64,000 nucleotides of DNA from Streptococcus thoraltensis DSM 12221 (GCF_000380145.1 NZ_KB904587.1:201761-265760); one strand, 5' to 3'. Counted from the first letter of the stretch, positions 18,447 through 28,278 are shown. A program made the numbers and translations. Notes: a model not told the origin generated them from the letters alone.

Positions 18447-19312
18447 CGCGTTACTTTAGCCCCCTTGAATACTTTGTTTTTTAAGACTGGCACCATTAAG
18501 CAGATAGAAAGGACAATGGCACTGAAGAGTTTAAGGTAATTGGTGTTAAAGCCAAGTGCTATCACCGCTGTTATCAAGAATTGATAGAAAATAGCCCCAA
18601 TAACGATCGTCACCAAACGCTCCAAGAAAGTCAAATCGCTAGCGTAGACGACCTCACCGATAATGATACTTGCTAGACCGATAACGATAATGCCTATTCC
18701 TTTGGAAACATCGGCGTAACCATCTTGTTGACTGATTAGCGCTCCAGATAGGGCGATAATTCCATTAGAAACAACCAAGCCCATGACCTCCATGCGGTCG
18801 GTGTTAATGCCAAAACTCTTCGCCATATCACGATTATCACCAGTCGCAATATATGCTTGCCCCAAACGTGTGTTGAGTGACACGATGAGAAAAGCGATGA
18901 CAGCAACGACAGCTATAAGACCAAGCACTAAGAGATTATAAGTAGTGCCAAACGGCAGTAAATCCTGAATAGGTGTAATATCAAGAAGACCAAGATTAGC
19001 ACGCCCCATAATCATAAGCATGACTGAGTTGATGGAGGTCATGACTAGGATTCCCGCTAGGATAGTCGGAATTTTACCTTTAGTATAAAGGAGACCAGTT
19101 ACTAAACCAGCCAGACAACCGGTCAAAATAGCGGCAAGTGTTGCTAAAAGCGGGTGCCATCCCATATTGAGGAGAGTGACAGCCACTGCGCCACCGAGTG
19201 GGAACGAACCTTCTGTGGTTAAATCGGGGAAATCAAGAATTCGGAAGGTCAGGTAAATCCCCAGACCAAGAATCCCATATAAAAGACCTTGTGAAATTGA
19301 CGAAATAATCAT
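18443..19312 (-). CDS. trpY: ABC transporter permease, TrpY-type
   Basis: 289 residues, strongly hydrophobic with about eight helices, starting MIISSISQGLLYGILGLGIYLTF. This belongs to the branched-chain/purine-type permease class that pairs with periplasmic-binding-protein-1 lipoproteins. It sits between the lipoprotein and ATPase genes. Confidence 0.85.
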   Translation of the reverse strand: MIISSISQGLLYGILGLGIYLTFRILDFPDLTTEGSFPLGGAVAVTLLNMGWHPLLATLAAILTGCLAGLVTGLLYTKGKIPTILAGILVMTSINSVMLMIMGRANLGLLDITPIQDLLPFGTTYNLLVLGLIAVVAVIAFLIVSLNTRLGQAYIATGDNRDMAKSFGINTDRMEVMGLVVSNGIIALSGALISQQDGYADVSKGIGIIVIGLASIIIGEVVYASDLTFLERLVTIVIGAIFYQFLITAVIALGFNTNYLKLFSAIVLSICLMVPVLKNKVFKGAKVTR

Positions 19313-19346
19313 TGCGTTATCCTTCTACTTTTTTAGTAATAAATTC

Positions 19347-20357
19347 TTACTGATCGACGTTGACTGAAATTTTTGCCTTATCCATAATCTCTTTTGGAAT
19401 ATTGATACCAAGTTCTTTAGCCACCTTCATATTAAGAGTGGGTATTCCTGTATCAATAACATTAACTGGCATGTCCTTGACTGCTTTTCCATCAAGTATT
19501 TGAGCAACCATTTTTCCTGTTTCGACACCCAAATCAAATTGATTTTGTCCTACAGCTGCGAAACCACCGTTTTTAACCATACTATCATCAACGACGTAAA
19601 CAGGTAATTTTGCCTTATTGGCAGAAGCTGCAACGGTTTTCATAGCACTGGCAATGGTATTATCTTGTGGGACGAAAATGGCATCTACTTTTCCTGTCAT
19701 GACAGACATGGTTGCAGTGATTTCATTGGTTGATGGCACAGCATAGGTTTTAACTGTCAAGCCTTTTTCTTTAGCTAATTTCTCAAATTTATCTACTTGG
19801 CTTTGTGAATTATCTTCGCTGCTGGCATAAAGGACACCAATCGTTTTGGCATCAGGTGTTAATTTGGTAATTAAATCAACTTCTTGAGCAACGGGTACTT
19901 GGTTTGATACTCCGGTGATATTAGCTGATGGATGTTTTAAATCGGAAACGAGTTTGGCACCAACTGGGTCAGAAATAGCCCCCATTACAACTGGAATATC
20001 TTTAGTAGCATTAGCCAAGCCTTGAGCGGCTGGTGTAGCAATTCCAACAAGCACATCGTTTCTGTTTGCAACAAGCTGCTTACTCATGGTTTGGATTTTT
20101 GATTGGTCAGCTTCCGCATTGACGTAATCAATCTCAACGCTATCCTTGTCGTAACCTGATTCTTCGAGACCTTTAGAAATGCCATCGTTGATGGCATCTA
20201 GGGCATCGTGGGTCACAAACTGCAACACACCAACTTTTACTTTTTCTTTTTTATCCTGTTCCGAATTAGCAGTGCTTTGACCCAAATTGTAAAAGATGGA
20301 ACCAACAACCATCAATGCCAAAATAACTAATGTTCCGATGACTGCTTTATTTTTCAT
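19347..20357 (-). CDS. trpX: ABC transporter substrate-binding lipoprotein, TrpX-type
   Basis: 336 residues from the ATG at 20357, which has AAGGAG seven bases upstream; an earlier in-frame ATG lies in the terminator region and is unlikely. An N-terminal hydrophobic helix (about 7-22) has no cysteine lipobox in view, so it may be an uncleaved anchor. The rest is a PBP1-like fold (KVGVLQFVTHDALDAI, GVSNQVPV, FVPQDNTIASA). It captures the substrate, inferred to be tryptophan. Expression is predicted to be controlled by the attenuator at 20398-20572. Confidence 0.85.
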   Translation of the reverse strand: MKNKAVIGTLVILALMVVGSIFYNLGQSTANSEQDKKEKVKVGVLQFVTHDALDAINDGISKGLEESGYDKDSVEIDYVNAEADQSKIQTMSKQLVANRNDVLVGIATPAAQGLANATKDIPVVMGAISDPVGAKLVSDLKHPSANITGVSNQVPVAQEVDLITKLTPDAKTIGVLYASSEDNSQSQVDKFEKLAKEKGLTVKTYAVPSTNEITATMSVMTGKVDAIFVPQDNTIASAMKTVAASANKAKLPVYVVDDSMVKNGGFAAVGQNQFDLGVETGKMVAQILDGKAVKDMPVNVIDTGIPTLNMKVAKELGINIPKEIMDKAKISVNVDQ

Positions 20358-20397
20358 ATCATTTCTCCTTCTCTTATTCATTTCTGAAAATTTTCCC

Positions 20398-20430
20398 AAA
20401 AAGAAAAGCACCTAGCCTGAAACTACGCGC
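20398..20430 (-). terminator. Attenuator terminator of trpXYZ
   Basis: Minus-strand arms GCGCGTAG (20430-20423) and CTAGGTGC (20415-20408) pair with one mismatch and one wobble, followed by TTTTCTTTTT. It stands 40 bases before the trpX start. Confidence 0.6.
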
Positions 20431-20460
20431 CCTGTTCTTGTCATAATCACTGATAGAGCT

Positions 20461-20532
20461 GCGCATAGATACCATCCTTTTTGAAGTACATCAAAAGTCG
20501 TATCTATGCTAAACCACACAAACACAACTTTT
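20461..20532 (-). promoter_or_regulatory. Alternative leader hairpins of the trpX attenuator
   Basis: Segment 3a (20509-20500, GCATAGATAC) and 3b (20472-20463, GTATCTATGC) form a perfect 10-base stem. CTATGCGC inside 3b (20468-20461) can instead pair with the terminator arm GCGCGTAG over eight positions. Segment 2 (20532-20523, AAAAGTTGTG) can pair either with the leader-peptide region (20566-20552) or with the loop side of 3a. Confidence 0.55.
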
Positions 20533-20572
20533 ATCTACGCCAGCTTTGCCAAAGTGTGATTTGTGTTGTCAT
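20531..20572 (-). CDS. Tryptophan leader peptide of trpXYZ (13 residues)
   Basis: ATG at 20572 is preceded by GGAAGGAAG at seven bases. The peptide is MTTQITLWQSWRR, with two Trp among 13 residues, and the stop is directly followed by pairing segment 2. The position just after a good promoter and before an intrinsic terminator is that of a transcription-attenuation leader peptide. Confidence 0.7.
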   Translation of the reverse strand: MTTQITLWQSWRR

Positions 20573-20602
20573 ATCAGTACTTCCTTCCATCCGTTTTGTA
20601 TC

Positions 20603-20630
20603 ATTATACTATAAATTCTGACAATTGCAA
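20603..20630 (-). promoter_or_regulatory. Promoter of the trpXYZ operon
   Basis: TTGCAA, 16-base spacer, TATAAT. The expected leader is about 240 bases long. Confidence 0.65.
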
Positions 20631-20678
20631 TCGGTTTTTCAAAAAATCCTTAAAAACTTATCTGTCTTTGACTTATGG

Positions 20679-20684
20679 TATAAT
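20679..20684 (+). promoter_or_regulatory. Extended -10 of fbpA
   Basis: TGG-TATAAT, 74 bases before the ATG at 20758. No good -35 is seen. Confidence 0.5.
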
Positions 20685-20757
20685 AAACTGATACATTGAA
20701 ACGGTAGTAAAACTAGTGACTATTCAATAATACACTGATATTAGGAGATTGATAACC

Positions 20758-22422
20758 ATGTCTTTCGACGGCTTTTTTTTACATCATTTAACTAAAGAAT
20801 TACAAGACTCTATTTTATACGGACGTATCCAAAAGGTTAACCAGCCTTTTGAACGTGAATTAGTCCTAACCATTCGCAACAATCGTCAAAACTACAAGTT
20901 ACTTTTGTCTGCCCATCCTGTTTTCGGACGCGTTCAGACGACAAAAGCTGATTTTCAAAATCCACAAACTCCAAACACCTATACCATGATTATGCGTAAA
21001 TATTTGCAAGGGGCTGTCATTGAATCGGTTAATCAAATTGAAAACGACCGGATTTTAGAAATCACCGTTTCTAATAAAAACGAAATTGGCGATCACATCA
21101 AAGTAACTCTGGTCGTTGAAATCATGGGCAAACACAGTAATATCATCCTGATTGATAAAAACGAAGGCAAGATTATCGAGTCCATCAAACACGTTGGCTT
21201 CTCGCAAAACTCTTATCGAACCATTTTACCAGGATCAAGCTACATTGCTCCTCCAAAGACAGATGCCTTGAATCCTTTCACAGTTGAAGATGGCAAGTTA
21301 TTTGAAATTCTTCAAACCACTGACTTATCAGTCAAAAACTTGCAGCAAGCCTTTCAAGGCTTAGGACGTGATACGGCTAAAGAATTATCCGAAAGACTAT
21401 CCAATGCTGACCAGAAACTTAAAGCCTTCCGCACCTTTTTTGCTCAAGAATTACAGCCGAGTTTAACTGAAAAGTCATTCTCAGCAGTTGCTTTTTCTAA
21501 CTCTGACCAATCATTTGATAGCTTGTCAGATTTGATGGATCACTTCTATCAAGAAAAAGCAGAACGTGATCGTATCAGTCAGCAAGCCAGCGATTTGATC
21601 CACCGCGTGCAAAATGAATTGGAAAAAAATCGTAAAAAGTTAGTCAAGCAAGAAGCTGAATTGGCGGCAACTGAATCTGCGGAAGACTTCCGCCAAAAAG
21701 GGGAACTCTTAACCACTTACATGGGCATGGTTCCAAACGACAAAGACTCAGTGACCTTAGATAATTACTACACGGGTGAATCCATCACCATCGCTCTTGA
21801 CCTTGCTCTGACCCCTAACCAAAACGCCCAGCGATACTTTAAAAAATATCAAAAACTCAAAGAAGCTGTTAAACACCTCAAAGGCTTGATTGAAGAGACC
21901 AAACAAAGTATTACTTATTTTGAAAGTGTCGATGTCAATCTTTCTCAAGCAACTATGGATGATATTGATGAAATTCGTGAAGAGTTGATTGAGTCTGGCT
22001 TTATGAAACGCCGCTCCACTGATAAACGTCATAAGCGGAAAAAACCAGAACAATATCTGGCTTCTGATGGCCAAACCATCATCATGGTTGGGCGAAACAA
22101 TCTTCAAAACGAGGAATTAACCTTTAAAATAGCTAAAAAGGGGGAACTGTGGTTCCACGCCAAGGACATTCCAGGTAGTCACGTTTTAATTAAGGATAAC
22201 CTTGAACCAAGTGATGAAGTCAAAACAGATGCTGCCGAGTTAGCCGCTTACTATTCCAAAGCTCGCTTGTCTAATTTAGTACAAGTGGACATGATTGAGG
22301 CAAAAAAACTGCATAAACCGACAGCTGCTAAACCAGGCTTTGTTACCTATACAGGACAAAAAACGCTGCGTGTAACCCCTACAGAAGAAAAAATTCAAAG
22401 CATGAAAATGCCGAAAAAATAA
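20758..22422 (+). CDS. fbpA: FbpA / Fbp54 / RqcH, NFACT-family protein
   Basis: 554 residues from ATG 20758, with AGGAG ten bases upstream; a TTG further up is also in frame. The NFACT-N domain, with the conserved Asp-Arg (ENDRILEI), is followed by a coiled-coil middle and the NFACT-R (DUF814) domain with ELWFHAKDIPGSHV. In streptococci the family was described as fibronectin-binding adhesin FbpA/PavA. In Bacillus it is RqcH, which adds alanine tails to stalled nascent chains. Both may apply. No signal peptide. Confidence 0.93.
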   Translation: MSFDGFFLHHLTKELQDSILYGRIQKVNQPFERELVLTIRNNRQNYKLLLSAHPVFGRVQTTKADFQNPQTPNTYTMIMRKYLQGAVIESVNQIENDRILEITVSNKNEIGDHIKVTLVVEIMGKHSNIILIDKNEGKIIESIKHVGFSQNSYRTILPGSSYIAPPKTDALNPFTVEDGKLFEILQTTDLSVKNLQQAFQGLGRDTAKELSERLSNADQKLKAFRTFFAQELQPSLTEKSFSAVAFSNSDQSFDSLSDLMDHFYQEKAERDRISQQASDLIHRVQNELEKNRKKLVKQEAELAATESAEDFRQKGELLTTYMGMVPNDKDSVTLDNYYTGESITIALDLALTPNQNAQRYFKKYQKLKEAVKHLKGLIEETKQSITYFESVDVNLSQATMDDIDEIREELIESGFMKRRSTDKRHKRKKPEQYLASDGQTIIMVGRNNLQNEELTFKIAKKGELWFHAKDIPGSHVLIKDNLEPSDEVKTDAAELAAYYSKARLSNLVQVDMIEAKKLHKPTAAKPGFVTYTGQKTLRVTPTEEKIQSMKMPKK

Positions 22423-22717
22423 AAGTAAAGAAACTGATATACTCCCCTTGTAGTAGACAGTGAACAAACAAAAATGTCACTAGAAGCTATGAGGGGACTT
22501 TTCATATGTCAAAAAAGTCTGAAATCAGTAGAGGAAAAGGAGATAATTATAGCATTCTCTCTAAAACTTAAGTAATCAATCGTCAACTAATTCAAACTCA
22601 TGCTATCAGTGACACAACACCAGATAACACGCTCAATGTCCCGTATTGGTAAGTACATTGACAATGCGCTGATTGAGAGCTTCTTGGGTCGCTTTAAAAC
22701 GGAGTGCTGTGATTTTA

Positions 22718-22833
22718 TAGTCAAATGAATCAACTTTGATCCATGGTCACTTTCCACTTGCCCTACTCATACTCAATGAAAATCAAGTACTGTCCATGTC
22801 TTTTCCTTGTCTGAAAGTGAAGCTTTGGGACTA
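22718..22833 (-). repeat. Family A repeat, copy 5, short form, inside the IS3 relic
   Basis: Ends TAGTC...GACTA, flanked by TA at 22716-22717 and 22834-22835. Removing it together with one TA, and the neighbouring B unit, rejoins the transposase frame as CCDFKTYYKNF. Confidence 0.9.
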
Positions 22834-22841
22834 TAAAACTT

Positions 22842-22945
22842 ATACGAAATGAAAATCAAAAGGAGACTAAGCGACGCCGATGGAGATAGAACTGACGTTC
22901 ATCACATCAAGTCAACAAGGTCTGTTTTTGATTTTCGAAGAGTAT
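22842..22945 (+). repeat. Family B repeat on its own, inside the IS3 relic
   Basis: ATACGAAATGAAAATC...GATTTTCGAAGAGTAT, 104 bases, with inner inverted arms of AAAAGGAGAC / GTCTGTTTTT type. It lies eight bases beyond copy 5 of family A. Confidence 0.85.
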
Positions 22946-23321
22946 TACAAGAACTTTGAAGACTTAGTGATACCTATATCTATTTTTACAATAACCTACG
23001 TTTTCAAGAGAAGCACAACTGCCTCGCTCCTCTTGAAATGAGGAACAAGGCAGTTTCTTTTATTATTTCATTGTCTACTTGACAGGAAGCAGTTCAAAGT
23101 CTCCAGTATCTTTACTTTTATTGAATGGATTTCAGACGAGGTGATGGAGTAAATTGTCATTCGGTGATTATGTTAACTTTTACAGTTCTAATGCATGACA
23201 TGAGATTTTCTCACTTCGTTTTCCAATTCAATAACACCCTTTTGCCAACTTAAACGTCGTGGAGGTGGAACGTCATCAGCAACCGCTTCAAGTTACCGAT
23301 TGTGTTCCAATCTTTTGTCTC

Positions 23322-24041
23322 TTATTCTGCTGCTGTAATATCTGATTTCATTTGATCTAAATTGAAATTAGATTTGAGGTATTTTTCATCAGTAACGGGG
23401 AAACGTTGATCCAGTTGTTCAATATCCCCAATTTCGATGTGACCATTTATCATGACATAATCCATAATGTGACCCCCAAAACTATGATCATCCGATAAAA
23501 AATGCAAATGATAACCCGCTACACCGATACCATGAAAAAGTTCTGGTGTCCAGATGCCAACAATTGTTCCACTGACATTTTTTGCAGTGTGTTCAGGTTG
23601 ATTTGCAGCTACTTTGACAAAGGATTCTCCTGTTTTAGCAGTTGGAATCATGCGTACGTGCATCTTTTTAAAATTTCCATGCATTTTAAAGGATTTAAAA
23701 AGATTTTTCCCTTCAAAATAAGTTTCAATTTTAGCATGTAAATCCCTATCTGAAATCACTTGTTCCTGCTCAAAAGTATGAGCAACTTTATGAGGGACAA
23801 CTGCCGCATAGGGGACTGTCATATCAGAAGAAACTTCCAAAACTTCAAGCTGACCATCTGTTGATTTAGCCTGATAGGCCTTGCTATCTAGAACAATCAG
23901 CTCCCCATCAATCTGATCAAGTGTTCCAATTCCAATATCACCATGTTCTAGAAGCTCACTGATAGTCAGTGTGCCATCATAAAGCCCAGTCATCAAAGCG
24001 CCTAAGGTACCATATTGAAATAGTTTAGTTACTTGTGTCAT
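23322..24041 (-). CDS. budA: Alpha-acetolactate decarboxylase
   Basis: 239 residues. Converts (S)-alpha-acetolactate to acetoin. The zinc ligands are present in GYHLHFLSDDHSFGGH (two His in HLH and a third downstream), together with the family strand MIPTAKTGESFV. It starts 11 bases after alsS and forms an operon with it; together they divert pyruvate to neutral acetoin. No terminator was found after it. Between its stop and the IS3 relic (23091-23321) only a short coding-like scrap on the minus strand is seen. Confidence 0.95.
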   Translation of the reverse strand: MTQVTKLFQYGTLGALMTGLYDGTLTISELLEHGDIGIGTLDQIDGELIVLDSKAYQAKSTDGQLEVLEVSSDMTVPYAAVVPHKVAHTFEQEQVISDRDLHAKIETYFEGKNLFKSFKMHGNFKKMHVRMIPTAKTGESFVKVAANQPEHTAKNVSGTIVGIWTPELFHGIGVAGYHLHFLSDDHSFGGHIMDYVMINGHIEIGDIEQLDQRFPVTDEKYLKSNFNLDQMKSDITAAE

Positions 24042-24051
24042 AAGTTACTCC

Positions 24052-25731
24052 TTAATAAAATTCGTCAGGAAGGATGGTCTCACCAAGTTTGATGTTATCT
24101 TTATAATCCACTGGCACATCAATCATAACTGGACCATTAACTGCTTCAGCAAGAGCTTTTTCAAGAATATTAGAAAATTCTTCCTTGCTAGTTGCGCGGT
24201 AGCCTTTCGCACCGAAACTTTCAGCGTATTTGACATAGTCAACCGGTCCAAATGCTACACCTGAAGAACGACCGTATTTCATTTCTTCTTGGAATTCAAC
24301 CATGTTATATTTACCGTCATTCCAGATGATATGAACGATTGGCAATTTAAGACGAACTGCTGTTTCCAGCTCTTGTCCTGAGAAGAGGAAGCCCCCATCA
24401 CCAGATACAGAAACAACTTTTGTATTTGGACGAATTAAAGCTGCAGAGATTGCCCAAGGAAGTGCTACACCAAGGGTTTGCATACCATTTGAGAAAAGAA
24501 GATGACGAGCTTCGTATGATTTGAAGTAACGTGCCATCCAAATGTAGTGACTACCAACATCAACCGTAACAGTCATGTCATCGGTCACTTGATCTTGCAA
24601 ACGATCAATCAAATCAAGTGGGTGCAAACGACCTTCTTCAGTTTGACTTCGATCGAATTTAACGTCTTTATTGGTAATATCACGCAAACATGCTAGGTAT
24701 TCACGAGAACCTTCTGGTAATTGGTATCCCTTAATGGCAGGCAAGAGCAAATCAAGTGTGCCAGAAATATCACCAATCAATTCACGCTCGGGTTGGAAGT
24801 AAGTATCGATTTCAGCTTGATTCACATCGATAACCACGATACGTGCTGAAATTTCGGCATTCCAGTTCCGTGCTTCATATTCAATTGGGTCATAACCGAT
24901 TGCGATAACCAGGTCAGACTTTTTAAGCAACATGTCACCCGGTTGATTGCGGAAAAGACCGACACGCCCAAAGAAGGTTTCATCTTCAAGTTCGCGTGAG
25001 ACAATCCCCGCACCTTGGAAAGTTTCTACAACTGGGAGATTGGTTGACTCTAAGAGACGACGGATACTTGCTGTTACTTTAGCTGAAGAGGCACCGTTAC
25101 CTAGAAGTAATACTGGCAATACGGCATTCTTGATAGCTTGCGCCAAGTAGTTAATATCTTCAACAGACGCAGAACCTAATTTTGGTTCTGTTAATGGTTT
25201 AATCGCTTTAACAGAAACTTTGCTATCTGTAACGTCTTGAGGAATTGAGATGAAGCTAGCTCCTGGTTTTCCTTCTTTTGCTAAGCGGTAAGCATTGGCA
25301 ATGGTTTCTGAAAGTGTATCTGGATCATGAACTTCTGCTGAATACTTGGTGATTGGTTCAAGCATTGCCACATTGTTCATTGATTGGTGAGCACGTTTGA
25401 GAAGATCAGCACGTTTAACCTGACCACCGATGGCTAGAACAGCATCTCCTTCATCAGTCGCTGTAACAAGTCCTGTTGCTAAGTTAGAGACACCCGGTCC
25501 ACTCGTTACTAAGACAACTCCTGGTTCACCAGTAATACGGCCAACCGCTTGCGCCATAAAAGCAGCGTTTTGCTCGTGACGAGCCACGATTAATTCTGGA
25601 CCTTTATCCTCAAGCGTGTCAAAAACGCGGTCGATTTTAGCGCCTGGAATCCCAAACACATAATCAACCTTGTGGTTAATCAAACTATCTACTACCAAGT
25701 CAGCACCAAAAGCTTGTTTTTCTTCAGTCAT
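24052..25731 (-). CDS. alsS: Acetolactate synthase, catabolic AlsS type
   Basis: 559 residues from the ATG at 25731, which has a GGAG site; the longer frame upstream runs through the promoter. A ThDP enzyme joining two pyruvates. The conserved Glu is in [16 protein letters not shown] and the ThDP motif runs from GDGGFLFS to WNDGKYNMV. It lacks an adjacent small regulatory subunit gene and is paired with budA, so the catabolic AlsS type fits. Confidence 0.95.
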   Translation of the reverse strand: MTEEKQAFGADLVVDSLINHKVDYVFGIPGAKIDRVFDTLEDKGPELIVARHEQNAAFMAQAVGRITGEPGVVLVTSGPGVSNLATGLVTATDEGDAVLAIGGQVKRADLLKRAHQSMNNVAMLEPITKYSAEVHDPDTLSETIANAYRLAKEGKPGASFISIPQDVTDSKVSVKAIKPLTEPKLGSASVEDINYLAQAIKNAVLPVLLLGNGASSAKVTASIRRLLESTNLPVVETFQGAGIVSRELEDETFFGRVGLFRNQPGDMLLKKSDLVIAIGYDPIEYEARNWNAEISARIVVIDVNQAEIDTYFQPERELIGDISGTLDLLLPAIKGYQLPEGSREYLACLRDITNKDVKFDRSQTEEGRLHPLDLIDRLQDQVTDDMTVTVDVGSHYIWMARYFKSYEARHLLFSNGMQTLGVALPWAISAALIRPNTKVVSVSGDGGFLFSGQELETAVRLKLPIVHIIWNDGKYNMVEFQEEMKYGRSSGVAFGPVDYVKYAESFGAKGYRATSKEEFSNILEKALAEAVNGPVMIDVPVDYKDNIKLGETILPDEFY

Positions 25732-25762
25732 GAATTTTTCTCCAATCTTTTTTATCGATTTT

Positions 25763-25809
25763 ATTATAGCACTTTTTAGAAAAGTTTGTGAAATTTTCAT
25801 TTGTGAAAT
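25763..25809 (-). promoter_or_regulatory. alsS promoter with two direct repeats over the -35 region
   Basis: -10 TATAAT preceded by TGC (25768-25763). Upstream are two copies of TTTGTGAAAT on the plus strand (25785-25794 and 25800-25809), 15 bases apart. The nearer one overlaps the -35 position. TTGTGAA is the half-site of Rex operators, so Rex control is possible but unproven. Confidence 0.45.
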
Positions 25810-25822
25810 CATTATTTTAATC

Positions 25823-25855
25823 AAAAAAAGAATTTGAGAATTCTCAAATCCTTTT
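25823..25855 (-). terminator. Terminator of the Nudix-AI-2E-TPR cluster
   Basis: Minus-strand palindrome ATTTGAGAATTCTCAAAT with an A-rich foot and a T run, just past the TPR gene stop. Confidence 0.8.
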
Positions 25856-25864
25856 AAGATGATT

Positions 25865-27100
25865 TTAAAAAGTCAATTCTTCCAAAAAGCTTTGCATGTT
25901 TAAGTCATCTGGAACCAAACTTAGGTAAGTCTTGGCTGTTTCTTCTGCTTTTTCAAGTTGACCGAATTCTCTTAAAATATAGGCGTAATCATGGAGAAAG
26001 TCTGGATTTTGGTTGAGGTCTTTGGCAATGTCTTGGTAAATCGCAAAAGCTTCTGCCTCTTGATCCAGAGCTTTGTATGCCTTGGCAATATTCCATTTGG
26101 CTAAAAGATTATCAATATCTTCTTCTGCCATGCTTACAACTTCCTCATAGCGTTCTTCTTCTAAATAAAGATTCGTTAAACGCAGAGCGACTTCTTCCAT
26201 GTCTTCTGCCAATTCTTTAGCTGATAGGAGATAGGACTCGGACAATTTAGCATCATGATTCTCATAGGCTAGCTGAGAGGCAAGCAACAGTAGCTGACTA
26301 TCGTATTCATTTTTAGATAGGCCTTGCTGACTTAATTTCAGTGCTTCTTCTATCTTGTGTTCTTCATGAAGAGACTGGGCATAATAGTACTCGTACCCTG
26401 CAAAATCAGGGTTCATGGTATCCAACTGTTTAAAATAAAGGTTGGCTCTTTGATATTCTTCTTGTTCAAACAAAAGAGTTGCCAATTCAAAAACGGTCAT
26501 GTCGTCATAATCAATCTCAACGGCTTTTTCTAAAAACTCAATGGCTGATTCAAATTTTCCCATATCCGCATAGGCGCGCCCAATACGTTCATAGGTAGAA
26601 ACACCTGTTTCCTCCAAAATCTCACGATTATCAAGAGTGGCATAGTTGGTGATGGCTTCTTTAAAGTCACCAACTTCCATCTGCATTTCGGCTAATCCAA
26701 AACGAATTAAGGGATGGTCTGATAAAGAGAGAGCTTGTTCTAACTTGTCTCTTGCCACATCTGCTAGGCCTTCCATTTGATAAAGGTCTGCCATAATAAT
26801 CAAGGCATTGACGTAGTCTTCAGACTCTGAATCAATAGCACCCAAATAGAGAAAGGCTTCTTCAAAATCTCCATCTTCAGCAACAATTTGGGCTAAATTG
26901 AGATTAACCTCTGGATATCGTTCTCGTAATTGATCATAAAGACGTTTAGCTTGTGGTAAAAAGCCAATACTCTCTAAATAAGCTCCTAACTCCAATAAAA
27001 CTGCTTCATCGTCTTCTTTCAGCGCACGCTCAAAATACTTGTCTGCACGCTGTAGGTCCTGACTTTGAATGGACGCCACCATTTTTTCACTATTCCACAT
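25865..27100 (-). CDS. TPR-repeat protein
   Basis: 411 residues, acidic, made of about ten degenerate 34-residue TPR units (for example [21 protein letters not shown] and [19 protein letters not shown]). No signal or membrane segment. TPR arrays bind partner proteins; the partner is unknown. It overlaps the end of the upstream AI-2E-type gene by 11 bases and has GAGGAG before the ATG, so the two are coupled. Confidence 0.85.
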   Translation of the reverse strand: MWNSEKMVASIQSQDLQRADKYFERALKEDDEAVLLELGAYLESIGFLPQAKRLYDQLRERYPEVNLNLAQIVAEDGDFEEAFLYLGAIDSESEDYVNALIIMADLYQMEGLADVARDKLEQALSLSDHPLIRFGLAEMQMEVGDFKEAITNYATLDNREILEETGVSTYERIGRAYADMGKFESAIEFLEKAVEIDYDDMTVFELATLLFEQEEYQRANLYFKQLDTMNPDFAGYEYYYAQSLHEEHKIEEALKLSQQGLSKNEYDSQLLLLASQLAYENHDAKLSESYLLSAKELAEDMEEVALRLTNLYLEEERYEEVVSMAEEDIDNLLAKWNIAKAYKALDQEAEAFAIYQDIAKDLNQNPDFLHDYAYILREFGQLEKAEETAKTYLSLVPDDLNMQSFLEELTF

Positions 27101-28268
27101 CTTCAGAATTCTCCTCTATAAAATCAGCCTTGTATAGGCCACTAACAACTTTATACCAGTCAAATACTTCAATGGCAACAACTTTGACTGAAGCATAGAT
27201 TGGAATGGCTAAAAAGACGCCCCAAACACCAAACAGGGTGCCTGCTGTTAACAAGACAAACAAAATGGTAATTGGATGGATTTGCAACTTACTGCCAATC
27301 ACTAGCGGAGTGACAAAGCGCCCTTCAATCGTTTGTTCGATAGTGAAGACAATGATACATTTTATCACCATGGCTGGTCCAGCTACAAAAGCTAATATAA
27401 AAACTGGAATCATAGCAACAAAACTTCCCAAGTAAGGAATAAGATTTAAGAAACCAGCAGCAATCCCCAGAGTAACACCGAAATTCAGCCCGATAATACT
27501 GAACATGACTGAAAAAAGTATAGCCACGACAATGGAAACTAGCACTTGTCCTTGAACGTAGCTTGATAATTGCTGGTTAACTTTTGTCATAACACGGCGC
27601 GTCGGTACTCGTAACTTTGGAGGTAAGAACTGCGACACATAATATTTCAAACGATCACCATCTCTTAATAAATAAAAGAGAATAAAAGGTGAAATCATAA
27701 TAGCCACAGCTACTCGAGCCACTGTAGATGCAAAATCGCCAGCCCATGTCACAGCTGATTTGGACAAGGCTTGAGCATAATTGATGACACTATCTGAGAA
27801 ATTATTGATTAGTTTCTGTAATTCAATGTTGTAATGACTTAATTGGCGATCACTTAGAAGATTGGTAATCTGTCTTTCGATATTTTCTAGATAGTCAGGC
27901 AAATTAGTCGCAAAGTTAGTCAATTGCGTCTCAATTGATGGCACCAGAACTGCTAATCCCCAGATTAAAAGGGCAACGACAACAATGAAAACGAGACAAA
28001 TGGCCAGTGTTCGTTTCAAACGCAGCTTATACTCTAAGAAGTCTACAAAAGGCTTCAACAAGTAATAGAGCAGTGATGAAATAACGATTGGCAACATGAT
28101 GACCGTTAAAAAAGCGACAACAGGCTCAAATAGATGCGCTATCTTGGTAAAGATGAAGACATTTAAAAACAGTAAGAGACTAATCAAAAGAACCATCGCA
28201 CCCTTATTGTTTAAAAACCATTTAAAAAACCAACTCAAGCTTATTTTTTTCTCTTCAGATTGATTCAT
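27090..28268 (-). CDS. AI-2E family membrane permease
   Basis: 392 residues with about eight membrane helices. The family core is recognisable: PFILFYLLRDG, FLNLIPYLGSFVAMIPV and FVTPLVIGSKLQIHPITILFVL. Members include TqsA (autoinducer-2 export), YdbI-type proteins and Na+/H+ antiporters, so the substrate is open. It lies ten bases after the Nudix gene. Confidence 0.85.
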   Translation of the reverse strand: MNQSEEKKISLSWFFKWFLNNKGAMVLLISLLLFLNVFIFTKIAHLFEPVVAFLTVIMLPIVISSLLYYLLKPFVDFLEYKLRLKRTLAICLVFIVVVALLIWGLAVLVPSIETQLTNFATNLPDYLENIERQITNLLSDRQLSHYNIELQKLINNFSDSVINYAQALSKSAVTWAGDFASTVARVAVAIMISPFILFYLLRDGDRLKYYVSQFLPPKLRVPTRRVMTKVNQQLSSYVQGQVLVSIVVAILFSVMFSIIGLNFGVTLGIAAGFLNLIPYLGSFVAMIPVFILAFVAGPAMVIKCIIVFTIEQTIEGRFVTPLVIGSKLQIHPITILFVLLTAGTLFGVWGVFLAIPIYASVKVVAIEVFDWYKVVSGLYKADFIEENSEDVE

Positions 28269-28278
28269 CTTGCCTCCT

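Larger units (their letters stand above)
22442..23090 (+). mobile_element. Decayed IS3-family element, split by a family A and a family B repeat
   Basis: The ends are inverted: CTCCCCTTGTAGTAGACAGTG at the left and TGTCTACTTGACAGGAAG at the right, similar to the IS end at 63833. What is left of the transposase is the C-terminal part of the integrase domain (22607 onward): SMSRIGKYIDNALIESFLGR, then after the repeats KNFEDLV and, after a frameshift, YIYFYNNLRFQEKHN and APLEMRNKAVSF. The front of the gene is deleted. Confidence 0.8.

Noticed and set aside
20412..20600. T-box riboswitch in front of trpX
   Set aside because: The AAAAAGGATGGTATC stretch loosely recalls a T-box bulge, but the bulge base does not fit tRNA-Trp as I know it and the conserved GGGTGGNACCGCG is absent. 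The leader-peptide model explains more.
23188..23292. Minus-strand coding scrap ending ENEVRKSHVMH
   Set aside because: Only 34 codons, with a stop just upstream and no identifiable parent gene.
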